Positions 35,047 to 46,300 of a DNA stretch of 64,000 nucleotides are shown here, piece by piece; position 1 is the stretch's first letter; each line of letters starts with the position of its first letter. A program made the translations under genes and the position numbers. The notes beneath the pieces are model-generated. The model did no database searches, was not told the DNA's origin, and was given only the letters and a program-made list of their open reading frames with translations. Source of the stretch: Symsagittifera roscoffensis (taxonomy: Eukaryota; Xenacoelomorpha; Acoela; Convolutidae); NCBI RefSeq assembly GCF_963678635.1, contig NW_026970836.1, positions 1 through 64,000 of the forward strand, read 5' to 3'.

Positions 35047-35602
35047 GTCCAGGTAGCATAGTTTTTCGCAAATTTTTTCTGCTAAAGCGTTTTAGATCGG
35101 GTCTTTTGCATTGAACTAGAAGAGTATAGGCCTTCTGAGCTCGGATCAATAATTTTTAGGTCGAAAAGAAACAGAATTGCGGAAAAAGTTAGGTGGAACC
35201 TATAAGTGAGAAATTTTTTGAGTTTACAAGAAAGACGTTTTGGCTAATAACTTTTCGACAACTGGACAGATCCGGTCAATCTTGGTACCATTAGCTCAGA
35301 AATTAGCTGAACTTACTAGTAGGAAAGAGAATTACTCGAAAAAGCGAGCGAAAAAATTTTTGAGATTGTTTTTAGTAAATTACACAAATCCGGAGGGGTA
35401 CACCCTTCACGTTTTATAAATTTTTCTGAAAAACCCTTAGACCCCTACCAAAAGGTAATAGCGGTTGAATAAAGTAACTTTAGGCCATTCTAGACCAAAA
35501 GGGAGGGCTAAAGGCACAGCAAAAGCTTAATCGAGCCGAAGTTAGGCCAGCGATAAGACCCTTCACCGTTAGCGTGAATTGTCAAATAAGAGGCTTAACT
35601 TC

Positions 35603-35934
35603 AATCCGGAAGGGTCTAGGAAGGTAGTAAATACCCTTCCCAGTTAATTGAAAGAGCATAATTGCATCGGAGAACGTATCCGGAGGGGTATAGGTTGAAA
35701 AAAGGAAATCTCCGAAAAGCCACTGTTACAAAACCGGAGGGCTCCCAATCCGGAGGGGTCAAAGATTTTTCAAGTTAGGAGGGGTCCGAATCCGGAGGGG
35801 TCTTATAGTTGCTAATTCGGAGGGGTCCAAATCCGGAGGGGTCTTGTATCAACCAACTCAGAGGGGTCCAAATCCGGAGGGGTCTAGATTCTATTAATCC
35901 GGAAGGGTCCTATTTGTGCCAATCCGGAGGGGTA
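35603..35934 (+). repeat. Array of AATCCGGAGGGGTC-type motifs, unit 2
   Basis: Same array as in unit 1, carried along by the tandem duplication. Confidence 0.85.
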
Positions 35935-36711
35935 TTATTTTATTAAGGACTTAGGTAGACGAAAGAAAGACTAAAAAGTGAGAGGTATTAGGTTATTAGC
36001 ACACAGGCTAGGTATCAGTGACTGCACTGGTAACTTGCCTTTCAATAAGAACCAGACTAATACAAAACAGGTCCGAACTCGGATATTCGCGACACTAAGT
36101 CTAAATTAAAAAGAGCGTGATTCATTGGTGTGGATTGAAACATAATACGTTTTTGGGAAAAGTGACTGCCCTGAGGATTTTAGTAGGTCTAGCTCGGGCA
36201 GTCCGAAGGCAGATAGGTAACACAGTACTCGGTGGGTGCAATAGACGCCCACTTGAGAAAATTACTGCCTTCAAAGTTTTGTCTGTTTGGTGCAGCACCG
36301 AGCAGGGAAAACTTTTTCTTTAAAAGACAGGTTCGACTATTGTACTGCGACCGACTAAGAGTACAAGACACATACGTTTTTTAATATAATACATTCATAT
36401 TGTGTCAAAATAAATTATTTGTTTTTGATTTTAAATCAACATAAACTGTGCTTGATTGGGTAGTGAGTACACTATCTTTTAAATTGACTGATAACATCAT
36501 ATTGTGCTAATTTCAAAATCTTTGGACCGATAATCGGTTAGTGTGAATAAATTTTATACAAACTGTACTCTGACAACATACAGGGATTCTTGGTCACTAT
36601 TTAATAGAATCTTGTGGAATTTATTGTGTTGTGTCATTATTATTGTTAATAAAACTATAGGGTCTCTAGCAATCGAGTTAAGTATAGGCATTAAAAAGTG
36701 ACAAATAGAGA

Positions 36712-38598
36712 ATGAGTCTAGACAAGTCAAGGATACCAAAACGAGGTAATAGCTCTAGGAAATTCATACCTGAAAAGCAAAGAAAAACGATGACCGATCC
36801 TTTTGTGGATTGGATCAAGCGATCCCGGTCCGATAAAGAGGAGACGGTTTCAGGCAGAATGGTTGAAACGAGAAGTCAGAAGACCTCAGAAGAGCGAAGA
36901 GAACTGTTAGAAGTGGAGGTCAATACAGACCATACCATGAACGACAACCAGGAAGTAAATGGACTGGAAGGGAGAGGCAGAAGGCTGGCGAGTGAATCTA
37001 CTCCGGTAGAACAAGGCCATGATTTTGCCACTTCCACCGGGACATTGGATCGAGAAGAGATGTCGGAACTGTCCGACATCTCAACTGAAGTAGCGGCGAC
37101 TAGAATATCTCCGACAGACAACACTATGATGGCAGGCGGAACTGGGAAACAAACAACGTCATCATCGTTCTCAGAAAGAATGAAGAACACCTTCGGAAAC
37201 ATCTTTCCATTCACCATGGGAGGAGGCGCGGGGAACGAAGTTGAAACTCAGGAGGAAGAGGATGAAGAGGAGCAAGGGGACTTTGGATCTCAAGTCAGCC
37301 TCAATAGTTCGATCCAGGAGAGTGAGGCTCACGTCGGAAGAGAGACTGGAACCAAGGGTAAATTTGGTGTGGTCACAACGATAAGCAAAGAGGCGAACAC
37401 ACCGGGCCAGTCAAAAGACTTCGCGATTAGGACAAGTTCGGAGCCACAACCTGGAGAGGGTAGAACCAGAGGGCTCGGCAACGCGTTAATGGATCCTGAA
37501 ATAAATAATGAAAAGATGTTGAAGCAGAGAGTCAAGGCCCGGATCTCGACAAGCACGAAGCTACCTGGGACCGACAGGGTTACACCACCACTAGTGACGC
37601 CACTCGTGGAAAACGGGGCAGCACTAGAGGAAGCCTTAAACAACATAGTGGACAGTTTAGGAGAACAAAATGAACAGATGTCGATAAGGATGAGTGAACT
37701 AGAAAGAGCAGTTCACATTGAAAGAGAAAGTCTGCGGGAAGAAATAAACCGCAACAGACAAGAAGTTGGCAGGAGCGAAAAACGCTTGAAAGAAAGGACG
37801 GACGAACATATGACGAGGAACTTGTCGCGAATGACAAGAGAGGCGGACAGAGGGAGTTACGTTTAAGAGCCGACATGGAGAAGTTAAGAATTCAGCAAGA
37901 GCAGTCTCTTGGGACTCTTGACACAAAGATAGACGCGATGATGGAGAGGCGAACTCAGGCTATCATGGATAGGTTGGACGGGCTACTAAGCAGCAAGAGT
38001 GGACCAAAAGAAGGAGAGCCGAACTCGGGAGGTCCCAGCAGGGAACCGAGCGTGAACTTCAATGAACATCAAAGGAGGAAGACGTATGGATCCACTAGAG
38101 GCAGGGGCAGTTCATCAGGCTATGCCACAAGGGGTAATACAGCATGGGGCCCGAACAGTAGAGCAAATTCAACGGGGAACAGACAAACCTCTAACGAACG
38201 ACCAACGCAAAGCACACATGCGACTGGGAGAAGTGATTCCGGCAACAGGGGGCATGCAAGCCCGAGGAGGAGTCATATGGGCCAAGCGGGAAACGCTCAT
38301 GGTGATTCTGATTGCAGGGATGCACCGCACACAGAACCTTCGACAAGGTGTGAGGACACTCAAGCGGGACACTCAAGGGATGCTACGGCAATGGCCACAG
38401 CATTTGAACCCCTGAACAGGTCTTTGGAGACATTCCTGACGAGGTTATCTAGAACCAATGAACGCAGTGAGAAGTCCAGAAGAGTCTTTAAGAAGCCAAG
38501 ATGCTACACAGACGAATCTGATGGCTGTATTGATACCTGGATAAAGGTAATGAAGCTGCATTTCGAGGAAGAGGACTTGTCGGAGAGACAGGAATGCA
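36712..38598 (+). pseudogene. Partial gag copy 2 of giant element
   Basis: As partial copy 1, carried by tandem unit 2. Broken and partial. The very low divergence from the other copies points to a recent duplication. Confidence 0.9.
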
Positions 38599-39258
38599 GC
38601 GCTCAATTCGGAAGGGTCTTGGGTGAAGACCGATCTGGCAAGCAGTACAAGGAGCAACAAGAAGGGGCTCAACGACAACAACAATCGACTGTTGGGTATC
38701 GTTAACAAGTTTTGTAGCCCTTTTGGTACAAAAAGTAAGATAGTAATCTGTGGGGGGCTCGACAGTGCTGCACTGTAGTGACCCTTCACCGAACTGCGAA
38801 TATCCGAGTTAAGCACCTTAATTCGGATATTAAGGAAACCCGGAGGGGTATAGTATTACTAATATTATTATTTATATAGCCTATATTAATAGTCTTATAT
38901 CGTTTTTCAGTGAAAAACAACGAAAACAGACCGGTTTTTAGGGTCAAAATAGCGATATTTTGATCCCCCCACAAGTCGCGATTTTTGAGATATCGATATT
39001 TTTTCAAACGGAAAAAAGCGCTAAGTTAGTGTGTTACATCGTAACTGCACTACCTCAATAGATAGAACCGGTTAAGTTTAGTCCGGAAGTGGTTGGAACT
39101 ATTTTGGAACCAAAAACCGAATTTTCGTGATTTTTGAGAAAACGAAACACTATAAATTTAGAAAATTTTTTGAAATTTTTGAGTTACAACAGTAAAAATA
39201 GTTGTTCGGACAACGTCCACTAGTGAATCTACAAGTTTTAAAACCCGCTACCCGAAAG

Positions 39259-39323
39259 CCTTCCGGGTTGCAGAGAAATCGAACATAACGTGTTTGATTT
39301 GGTGGATTCATCAATCCGGAGGG
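39259..39323 (+). other. Conserved 65-nt hairpin, leader unit 3
   Basis: Same sequence as the unit 1 and 2 copies. This is the copy nearest the whole gag. Confidence 0.65.
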
Positions 39324-39879
39324 GTCCAGGTAGCATAGTTTTTCGCAAATTTTTTCTGCTAAAGCGTTTTAGATCGGGTCTTTTGCATTGAACTAGAAGA
39401 GTATAGGCCTTCTGAGCTCGGATCAATAATTTTTAGGTCGAAAAGAAACAGAATTGCGGAAAAAGTTAGGTGGAACCTATAAGTGAGAAATTTTTTGAGT
39501 TTACAAGAAAGACGTTTTGGCTAATAACTTTTCGACAACTGGACAGATCCGGTCAATCTTGGTACCATTAGCTCAGAAATTAGCTGAACTTACTAGTAGG
39601 AAAGAGAATTACTCGAAAAAGCGAGCGAAAAAATTTTTGAGATTGTTTTTAGCAAATTACACAAATCCGGAGGGGTACACCCTTCACGTTTTATAAATTT
39701 TTCTGAAAAACCCTTAGACCCCTACCAAAAGGTAATAGCGGTTGAATAAAGTAACTTTAGGCCATTCTAGACCAAAAGGGAGGGCTAAAGGCACAGCAAA
39801 AGCTTAATCGAGCCGAAGTTAGGCCAGCGATAAGACCCTTCACCGTTAGCGTGAATTGTCAAATAAGAGGCTTAACTTC

Positions 39880-40211
39880 AATCCGGAAGGGTCTAGGAAG
39901 GTAGTAAATACCCTTCCCAGTTAATTGAAAGAGCATAATTGCATCGGAGAACGTATCCGGAGGGGTATAGGTTGAAAAAAGGAAATCTCCGAAAAGCCAC
40001 TGTTACAAAACCGGAGGGCTCCCAATCCGGAGGGGTCAAAGATTTTTCAAGTTAGGAGGGGTCCGAATCCGGAGGGGTCTTATAGTTGCTAATTCGGAGG
40101 GGTCCAAATCCGGAGGGGTCTTGTATCAACCAACTCAGAGGGGTCCAAATCCGGAGGGGTCTAGATTCTATTAATCCGGAAGGGTCCTATTTGTGCCAAT
40201 CCGGAGGGGTA
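39880..40211 (+). repeat. Array of AATCCGGAGGGGTC-type motifs, unit 3
   Basis: Same array as in units 1 and 2, ending about 780 bases before the gag start codon. Confidence 0.85.
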
Positions 40212-40989
40212 TTATTTTATTAAGGACTTAGGTAGACGAAAGAAAGACTAAAAAGTGAGAGGTATTAGGTTATTAGCACACAGGCTAGGTATCAGTGACT
40301 GCACTGGTAACTTGCCTTTCAATAAGAACCAGACTAATACAAAACAGGTCCGAACTCGGATATTCGCGACACTAAGTCTAAATTAAAAAGAGCGTGATTC
40401 ATTGGTGTGGATTGAAACATAATACGTTTTTGGGAAAAGTGACTGCCCTGAGGATTTTAGTAGGTCTAGCTCGGGCAGTCCGAAGGCAGATAGGTAACAC
40501 AGTACTCGGTGGGTGCAATAGACGCCCACTTGAGAAAATTACTGCCTTCAAAGTTTTGTCTGTTTGGTGCAGCACCGAGCAGGGAAAACTTTTTCTTTAA
40601 AAGACAGGTTCGACTATTGTACTGCGACCGACTAAGAGTACAAGACACATACGTTTTTTTTATATAATACATTCATATTGTGTCAAAATAAATTCTTTGT
40701 TTTTGATTTTAAATCAACATAAACTGTGCTTGATTGGGTAGTGAGTACACTATCTTTTAAATTGACTGATAACATCATATTGTGCTAATTTCAAAATCTT
40801 TGGACCGATAATCGGTTAGTGTGAATAAATTTTATACAAACTGTACTCTGACAACACACAGGGATTCTTGGTCACTATTTAATAGAATCTTGTGGAATTT
40901 ATTGTGTTGTGTCATTATTATTGTTAATAAAACTATAGGGTCTCTAGCAATCGAGTTAAGTATAGGCATTAAAAAGTGACAAATAGAGA

Positions 40990-43308
40990 ATGAGTCTAGA
41001 CAAGTCAAGGATACCAAAACGAGGTAATAGCTCTAGGAAATTCATACCTGAAAAGCAAAGAAAAACGATGACCGATCCTTTTGTGGATTGGATCAAGCGA
41101 TCCCGGTCCAATAAAGAGGAGACGGTTTCAGGCAGAATGGTTGAAACGAGAAGTCAGAAGACCTCAGAAGAGCGAAGAGAACTGTTAGAAGTGGAGGTCA
41201 ATACAGACCATACCATGAACGACAACCAGGAAGTAAATGGACTGGAAGGGAGAGGCAGAAGGCTGGCGAGTGAATCTACTCCGGTAGAACAAGGCCATGA
41301 TTTTGCCACTTCCACCGGGACATTGGATCGAGAAGAGATGTCGGAACTGTCCGACATCTCAACTGAAGTAGCGGCGACTAGAATATCTCCGACAGACAAC
41401 ACTATGATGGCAGGCGGAACTGGGAAACAAACAACGTCATCATCGTTCTCAGAAAGAATGAAGAACACCTTCGGAAACATCTTTCCATTCACCATGGGAG
41501 GAGGCGCGGGGAACGAAGTTGAAACTCAGGAGGAAGAGGATGAAGAGGAGCAAGGGGACTTTGGATCTCAAGTCAGCCTCAATAGTTCGATCCAGGAGAG
41601 TGAGGCTCACGTCGGAATAGAGACTGGAACCAAGGGTAAATTTGGTGTGGTCACAACGATAAGCAAAGAGGCGAACACACCGGGCCAGTCAAAAGACTTC
41701 GCGATTAGGACAAGTTCGGAGCCACAACCTGGAGAGGGTAGAACCAGAGGGCTCGGCAACGCGTTAATGGATCCTGAAATAAATAATGAAAAGATGTTGA
41801 AGCAGAGAGTCAAGGCCCGGATCTCGACAAGCACGAAGCTACCTGGGACCGACAGGGTTACACCACCACTAGTGACGCCACTCGTGGAAAACGGGGCAGC
41901 ACTAGAGGAAGCCTTAAACAACATAGTGGACAGTTTAGGAGAACAAAATGAACAGATGTCGATAAGGATGAGTGAACTAGAAAGAGCAGTTCACATTGAA
42001 AGAGAAAGTCTGCGGGAAGAAATAAACCGCAACAGACAAGAAGTTGGCAGGAGCGAAAAACGCTTGAAAGAAAGGACGGACGAACATATGACGAGGAACT
42101 TGTCGCGAATGACAAGAGAGGCGGAACAGAGGGAGTTACGTTTAAGAGCCGACATGGAGAAATTAAGAATTCAGCAAGAGCAGTCTCTTGGGACTCTTGA
42201 CACAAAGATAGACGCGATGATGGAGAGGCGAACTCAGGCTATCATGGATAGGTTGAACGGGCTACTAAGCAGCAAGAGTGGACCAAAAGAAGGAGAGCCG
42301 AACTCGGGAGGTCCCAGCAGGGAACCGAGCGTGAACTTCAATGAACATCAAAGGAGGAAGACGTATGGATCCACTAGAGGCAGGGGCAGTTCATCAGGCT
42401 ATGCCACAAGGGGTAATACAGCATGGGGCCCGAACAGTAGAGCAAATTCAACGGGGAACAGACAAACCTCTAACGAACGACCAACGCAAAGCACACATGC
42501 GACTGGGAGAAGTGATTCCGGCAACAGGGGGCATGCAAGCCCGAGGAGGAGTCATATGGGCCAAGCGGGAAACGCTCATGGTGATTCGGATTGCAGGGAT
42601 GCACCGCACACAGAACCTTCGACAAGGTGTGAGGACACTCAAGCGGGACACTCAAGGGATGCTACGGCAATGGCCACAGCATTTGAACCCCTGAACAGGT
42701 CTTTGGAGACATTCCTGACGAGGTTATCTAGAACCAATGAACGCAGTGAGAAGTCCAGAAGAGTCTTTAAGAAGCCAAGATGCTACACAGACGAATCTGA
42801 TGGCTGTATTGATACCTGGATAGAGGTAATGAAGCTGCATTTCGAGGAAGAGGACTTGTCGGAGAGACAGGAATGCAGCGCGCTCACCAGCAACTTAGAA
42901 GGGACAGCCCTGAACTGTGTCATGGCCAAGAAACAGTATCAACGTGACACTGCTGAGAAAATCTTCGAAATCTTGTTAAACCGTTTCGGATCAGGGGTGC
43001 AGGGGCACCAGGCGATGATGCGCTTCGAGAAACGGAGGCAACGAGAAGATGAAACAATAGACAAGTTTCTCGATGATTTGGAAATGCTGAGAAGACGCAG
43101 CAAACCGGATGAGTCAAACCGAAGGATGAACCTGGCCGTAGCCTCAAAATTCATCGATGGTGTGAAAAATGATGAACTTCGTACGATGCTAGCAACGCAT
43201 TACACACCACTATCAACTAATGCGCCAACACCGCGTACAAGAACAATTATGGAAATTTTAACAACGGACCAGCAAACAAGGGAACAATTGGTACAAACCG
43301 AGGGATGA
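40990..43308 (+). CDS. gag: Gag of giant element, 772 aa
   Basis: Structural protein of the element. The N-terminal 300 residues are acidic and low in complexity. A long heptad-type coiled coil follows (about 306-423, EEALNNIVDSLGEQ onward), then a Gly/Arg/Ser/Asn-rich basic linker (about 455-580). The last part is a helical capsid-like domain (about 592-753) containing DTWIEVMKLHF and RFEKRRQREDETIDKFLDDL, which fits the Ty3/gypsy retrotransposon Gag family. The zinc knuckles are not in this ORF but open the next one, which begins one base after the gag stop (TGATATG) in another frame. The long coiled coil is unusual for Gag and may drive particle assembly. The ORF looks whole. Confidence 0.9.
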   Translation: MSLDKSRIPKRGNSSRKFIPEKQRKTMTDPFVDWIKRSRSNKEETVSGRMVETRSQKTSEERRELLEVEVNTDHTMNDNQEVNGLEGRGRRLASESTPVEQGHDFATSTGTLDREEMSELSDISTEVAATRISPTDNTMMAGGTGKQTTSSSFSERMKNTFGNIFPFTMGGGAGNEVETQEEEDEEEQGDFGSQVSLNSSIQESEAHVGIETGTKGKFGVVTTISKEANTPGQSKDFAIRTSSEPQPGEGRTRGLGNALMDPEINNEKMLKQRVKARISTSTKLPGTDRVTPPLVTPLVENGAALEEALNNIVDSLGEQNEQMSIRMSELERAVHIERESLREEINRNRQEVGRSEKRLKERTDEHMTRNLSRMTREAEQRELRLRADMEKLRIQQEQSLGTLDTKIDAMMERRTQAIMDRLNGLLSSKSGPKEGEPNSGGPSREPSVNFNEHQRRKTYGSTRGRGSSSGYATRGNTAWGPNSRANSTGNRQTSNERPTQSTHATGRSDSGNRGHASPRRSHMGQAGNAHGDSDCRDAPHTEPSTRCEDTQAGHSRDATAMATAFEPLNRSLETFLTRLSRTNERSEKSRRVFKKPRCYTDESDGCIDTWIEVMKLHFEEEDLSERQECSALTSNLEGTALNCVMAKKQYQRDTAEKIFEILLNRFGSGVQGHQAMMRFEKRRQREDETIDKFLDDLEMLRRRSKPDESNRRMNLAVASKFIDGVKNDELRTMLATHYTPLSTNAPTPRTRTIMEILTTDQQTREQLVQTEG

Positions 43309-43309
43309 T

Positions 43310-46300
43310 ATGGACAAGAGACGTTCTTGTGCTAATTGCAGTTCAACAGACCATCATGTGTCAGCATGCCCAGCTTACAAACAAGGCATGAAAGCAATAG
43401 GCTTTAGCCTCGAGGACGAAGATGCGTCAGAGTTGGATCATGAGGATTTCATGAGAGGAGTAATTGCGAAATTCGGCCCGAGGTGTTTCTTTTGTAACTT
43501 GGAAGGTCATTTTAAATCAGATTGTCCGCAATTCTGGGATGCAGTGGCAGACATCAAGCATCCAAGACATGAAGAAGCTTTGTCAGGAGTGAAAGCCAGC
43601 AAGGCTCGACTTTTGAGTGAAGCGGAGGCACGCAGAAAGGATAAACCTCAAGAGCTGGTAGCAAAGAAGATGCAAGCGGTAACAGAGGAAGCACGTGAAC
43701 CGGAACCAGCAACTGCGGCCGATGACTTCAAAATCGATTATAGGGCAGCTGCGAGGGATGCTATAAATAGAGTACAGCAGGAACTAGTGACGAAAGAGAT
43801 TGAACAAAAGGTGAAACTCGAGCTGGAGAATGAAAAATTACAGGAGCAACTGAACGCCTTCGAAGCAACGGAAGTTGAAGAGGCAAAAGCACCAAGCAGC
43901 TTGAGCATGAAACTTAATGTTATCTCTGGTCAGAGGTTCGGTATGGCACCGCAAGGAAGTAAAATACAGTCGATAATCTCGGTGGCAGGGCATCAGGTAA
44001 TCAGAAATCTGAGTGAACCGTCTGAGTTCACTTTGATGCATTTGGACACATATGCAGACTATCTGAGGCAGATGGAGCCACGCACCGAGTCGAGGGCTGT
44101 GAGGGCACTACTAACGACGGGTGGCCCTCGCATGAAGAAACTTCATGGACGCTACCTAGAAGTCTATGGGCCGTATCGTGTGATGCTGAACGTGGATGGG
44201 ATCAGTATCTACACCAGGACTTATGTAACAACAGATGATGACCAAATAGGGCAGATCTATTTGGGAGAAGAGGAACTCAAGGTCCGCAAGATAGGCCATG
44301 ACGCCATGATGGAACAAGACGCAGTACACATTGGATATGAAGCAGATGTGACAGCACATCTGCTCGACACCAACGGAACAAAAATCGGAGTCACAGGGCT
44401 TCTGGACACAGGAGCGGTAGTGAGTGTGATGCCGATAAAAACTTGGGAAAGAATGGGCTTCACGCGGGAAGATCTGATTCCAACGAATCTCCGACTGGCT
44501 GCAGCCAATCGAGGAGCTATCTACGTAGCCGGAAGAACACCAATAACGGTCCTCCACATGGGAGGACGGGATCTTTGGATGAGCTTCCTGGTGGTAGAGA
44601 ATCTGGACGATGCCGACCAATTCATCTTGGGCAGAGATTTTGTCAGGAATTTTGACGTGATGATTGACTTGAACAACGGTCTAATACGGATTAGAAACCC
44701 GGACCGAAAGTATGTTAAGAGACCAATTAATAGGATAATAACAGACGAAAGCAAGGTACCAATTTTTTTGGATAGAAAAGTAAAATTACAACCAGGACAA
44801 GCTGCAGTAGCAATTTTTAGAATGAGAAATCTAAATTCGTTGAGTGATAGTAAACAGGTTTGCTTAGTACCGAATCCAAATAGTCAGAGTTCGGTGATTT
44901 TAGGCCGGAGCTTCTCGGTAACGCGAAACGGACTGTGTGTCAGTGTGTTGTTGAACACACTGGACACCACGGTTTCAATCCAGCGTGGAAAGAAGCTTGG
45001 CTACGCTTTGCCGATGAGGACCGACTATGAGGAGACAGAAAACTTGAAGAAATATAGTGTGAAAGACTGTCCTTATCATGCAAATAAAGATAAAATTTTA
45101 AAGAGAATTAATGAATTAAAATCTATTCATAAATTGTTTTCAATGAAATCCGAAACGGACGACGGCTTATCAAGCTGCTCGAATTTTCCGGAACGCCCCT
45201 CGTCATATGAACTAGATTCTGACAAACCGGTTTTGCCAGAAATAGAACATTTAAAAGGGAAAATAGGTGAGGGAGGTTTTGAAAAATTGCGGGACGTTTT
45301 ATATCGGAACGCAGATGTATTTTCGAAACATAAAGCGGACATCGGTTGCTGTAACTTCGTAGAACATGAAATTGAGCTGGAAGTAGGTGCCGTTCCGCAC
45401 AGAGAGGGCGCGAGACGAATAACACCACACAAATCGGAAGCGTGCCGAGCGGAAATAGAAATGTTGCTTGAATACGACATGATAGAACCCTCGAAATCGC
45501 CATGGGCTTGCGGGGTAGTAATGGCGAAAAATAAAGGGGGGCAGCTTAGATTTTGTTGCGACTTTCGTTACTTGAACGCGGTAACAATAAAAGATGCGTA
45601 CCCGATACCGCGAATAGACGAGAGCCTATCTAAACTTGGTGATGCCAAGTTCTTCACCACATTGGACTTAGGTTCTGCCTTCTGGCAGGTTCCTTTGCGG
45701 AAAAAGGATAGGGAAAAAACCGGTTTCGCGTGCGAATTGGGGTTGTACCAGTGGAAGAGGATGCCCTTCGGCTTTTGCAATGCAACAGCAACTTTTCAAA
45801 GGCTGATGGCTCAGGCTTTGACAGGAGTGACCAAAAAGTACGGGAATCTCTTGATGTGCTACGTGGATGACGTAGTCATAGCGACACCGACCCTGGAGGA
45901 TCATATTGATCGGCTCGATGAGGTCCTCGGATGTATGAAAAGAGCAGGCTTGAAATGCAAACCATCGAAATGTGAAATCCTTAGGGATTCGATCAAGTAC
46001 CTGGGAAGAATGGTGGACAGGCATGGTGTGAGGCCAGATCCGGAAGCAGTAGAGGCTGTGCTGACATGGAAGGCTCCGAGGACGGACACACAGCTAATGA
46101 GCTTCCTAGGGTTTGCCAATTATTATCGTGAATTCATTAAAGGATATGCGGACAAGGTGTACCCGATGCAGAAGCTGATGCGCAACAAAGGGAAAAAGTT
46201 CGAATGGAACGATGAGGCACAGGTTGCATTCGAGAACATAAAGCGGGAACTGTGCGAAGCGCCAGTGCTGGGCATGCCTACAGAAAAGGGCATGTATGTT

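Larger units (their letters stand above)
34322..38598 (+). repeat. Leader-gag tandem unit 2 (4277 bp)
   Basis: Second head-to-tail unit, near-identical to unit 3. It contains hairpin copy 34982-35046, motif array 35603-35934 and the gag-proximal hairpin 36164-36203. Confidence 0.92.
38599..42877 (+). repeat. Leader-gag tandem unit 3 (4279 bp)
   Basis: Third unit. It continues without a break into the rest of gag and so is joined to the pol genes. It contains hairpin 39259-39323, motif array 39880-40211 and gag-proximal hairpin 40441-40480. Confidence 0.92.

Noticed and set aside
44156-44620. Minus-strand open frames opposite gag, pol and the accessory ORFs
   Set aside because: They mirror the codon structure of the plus-strand ORFs and show no domain of their own.
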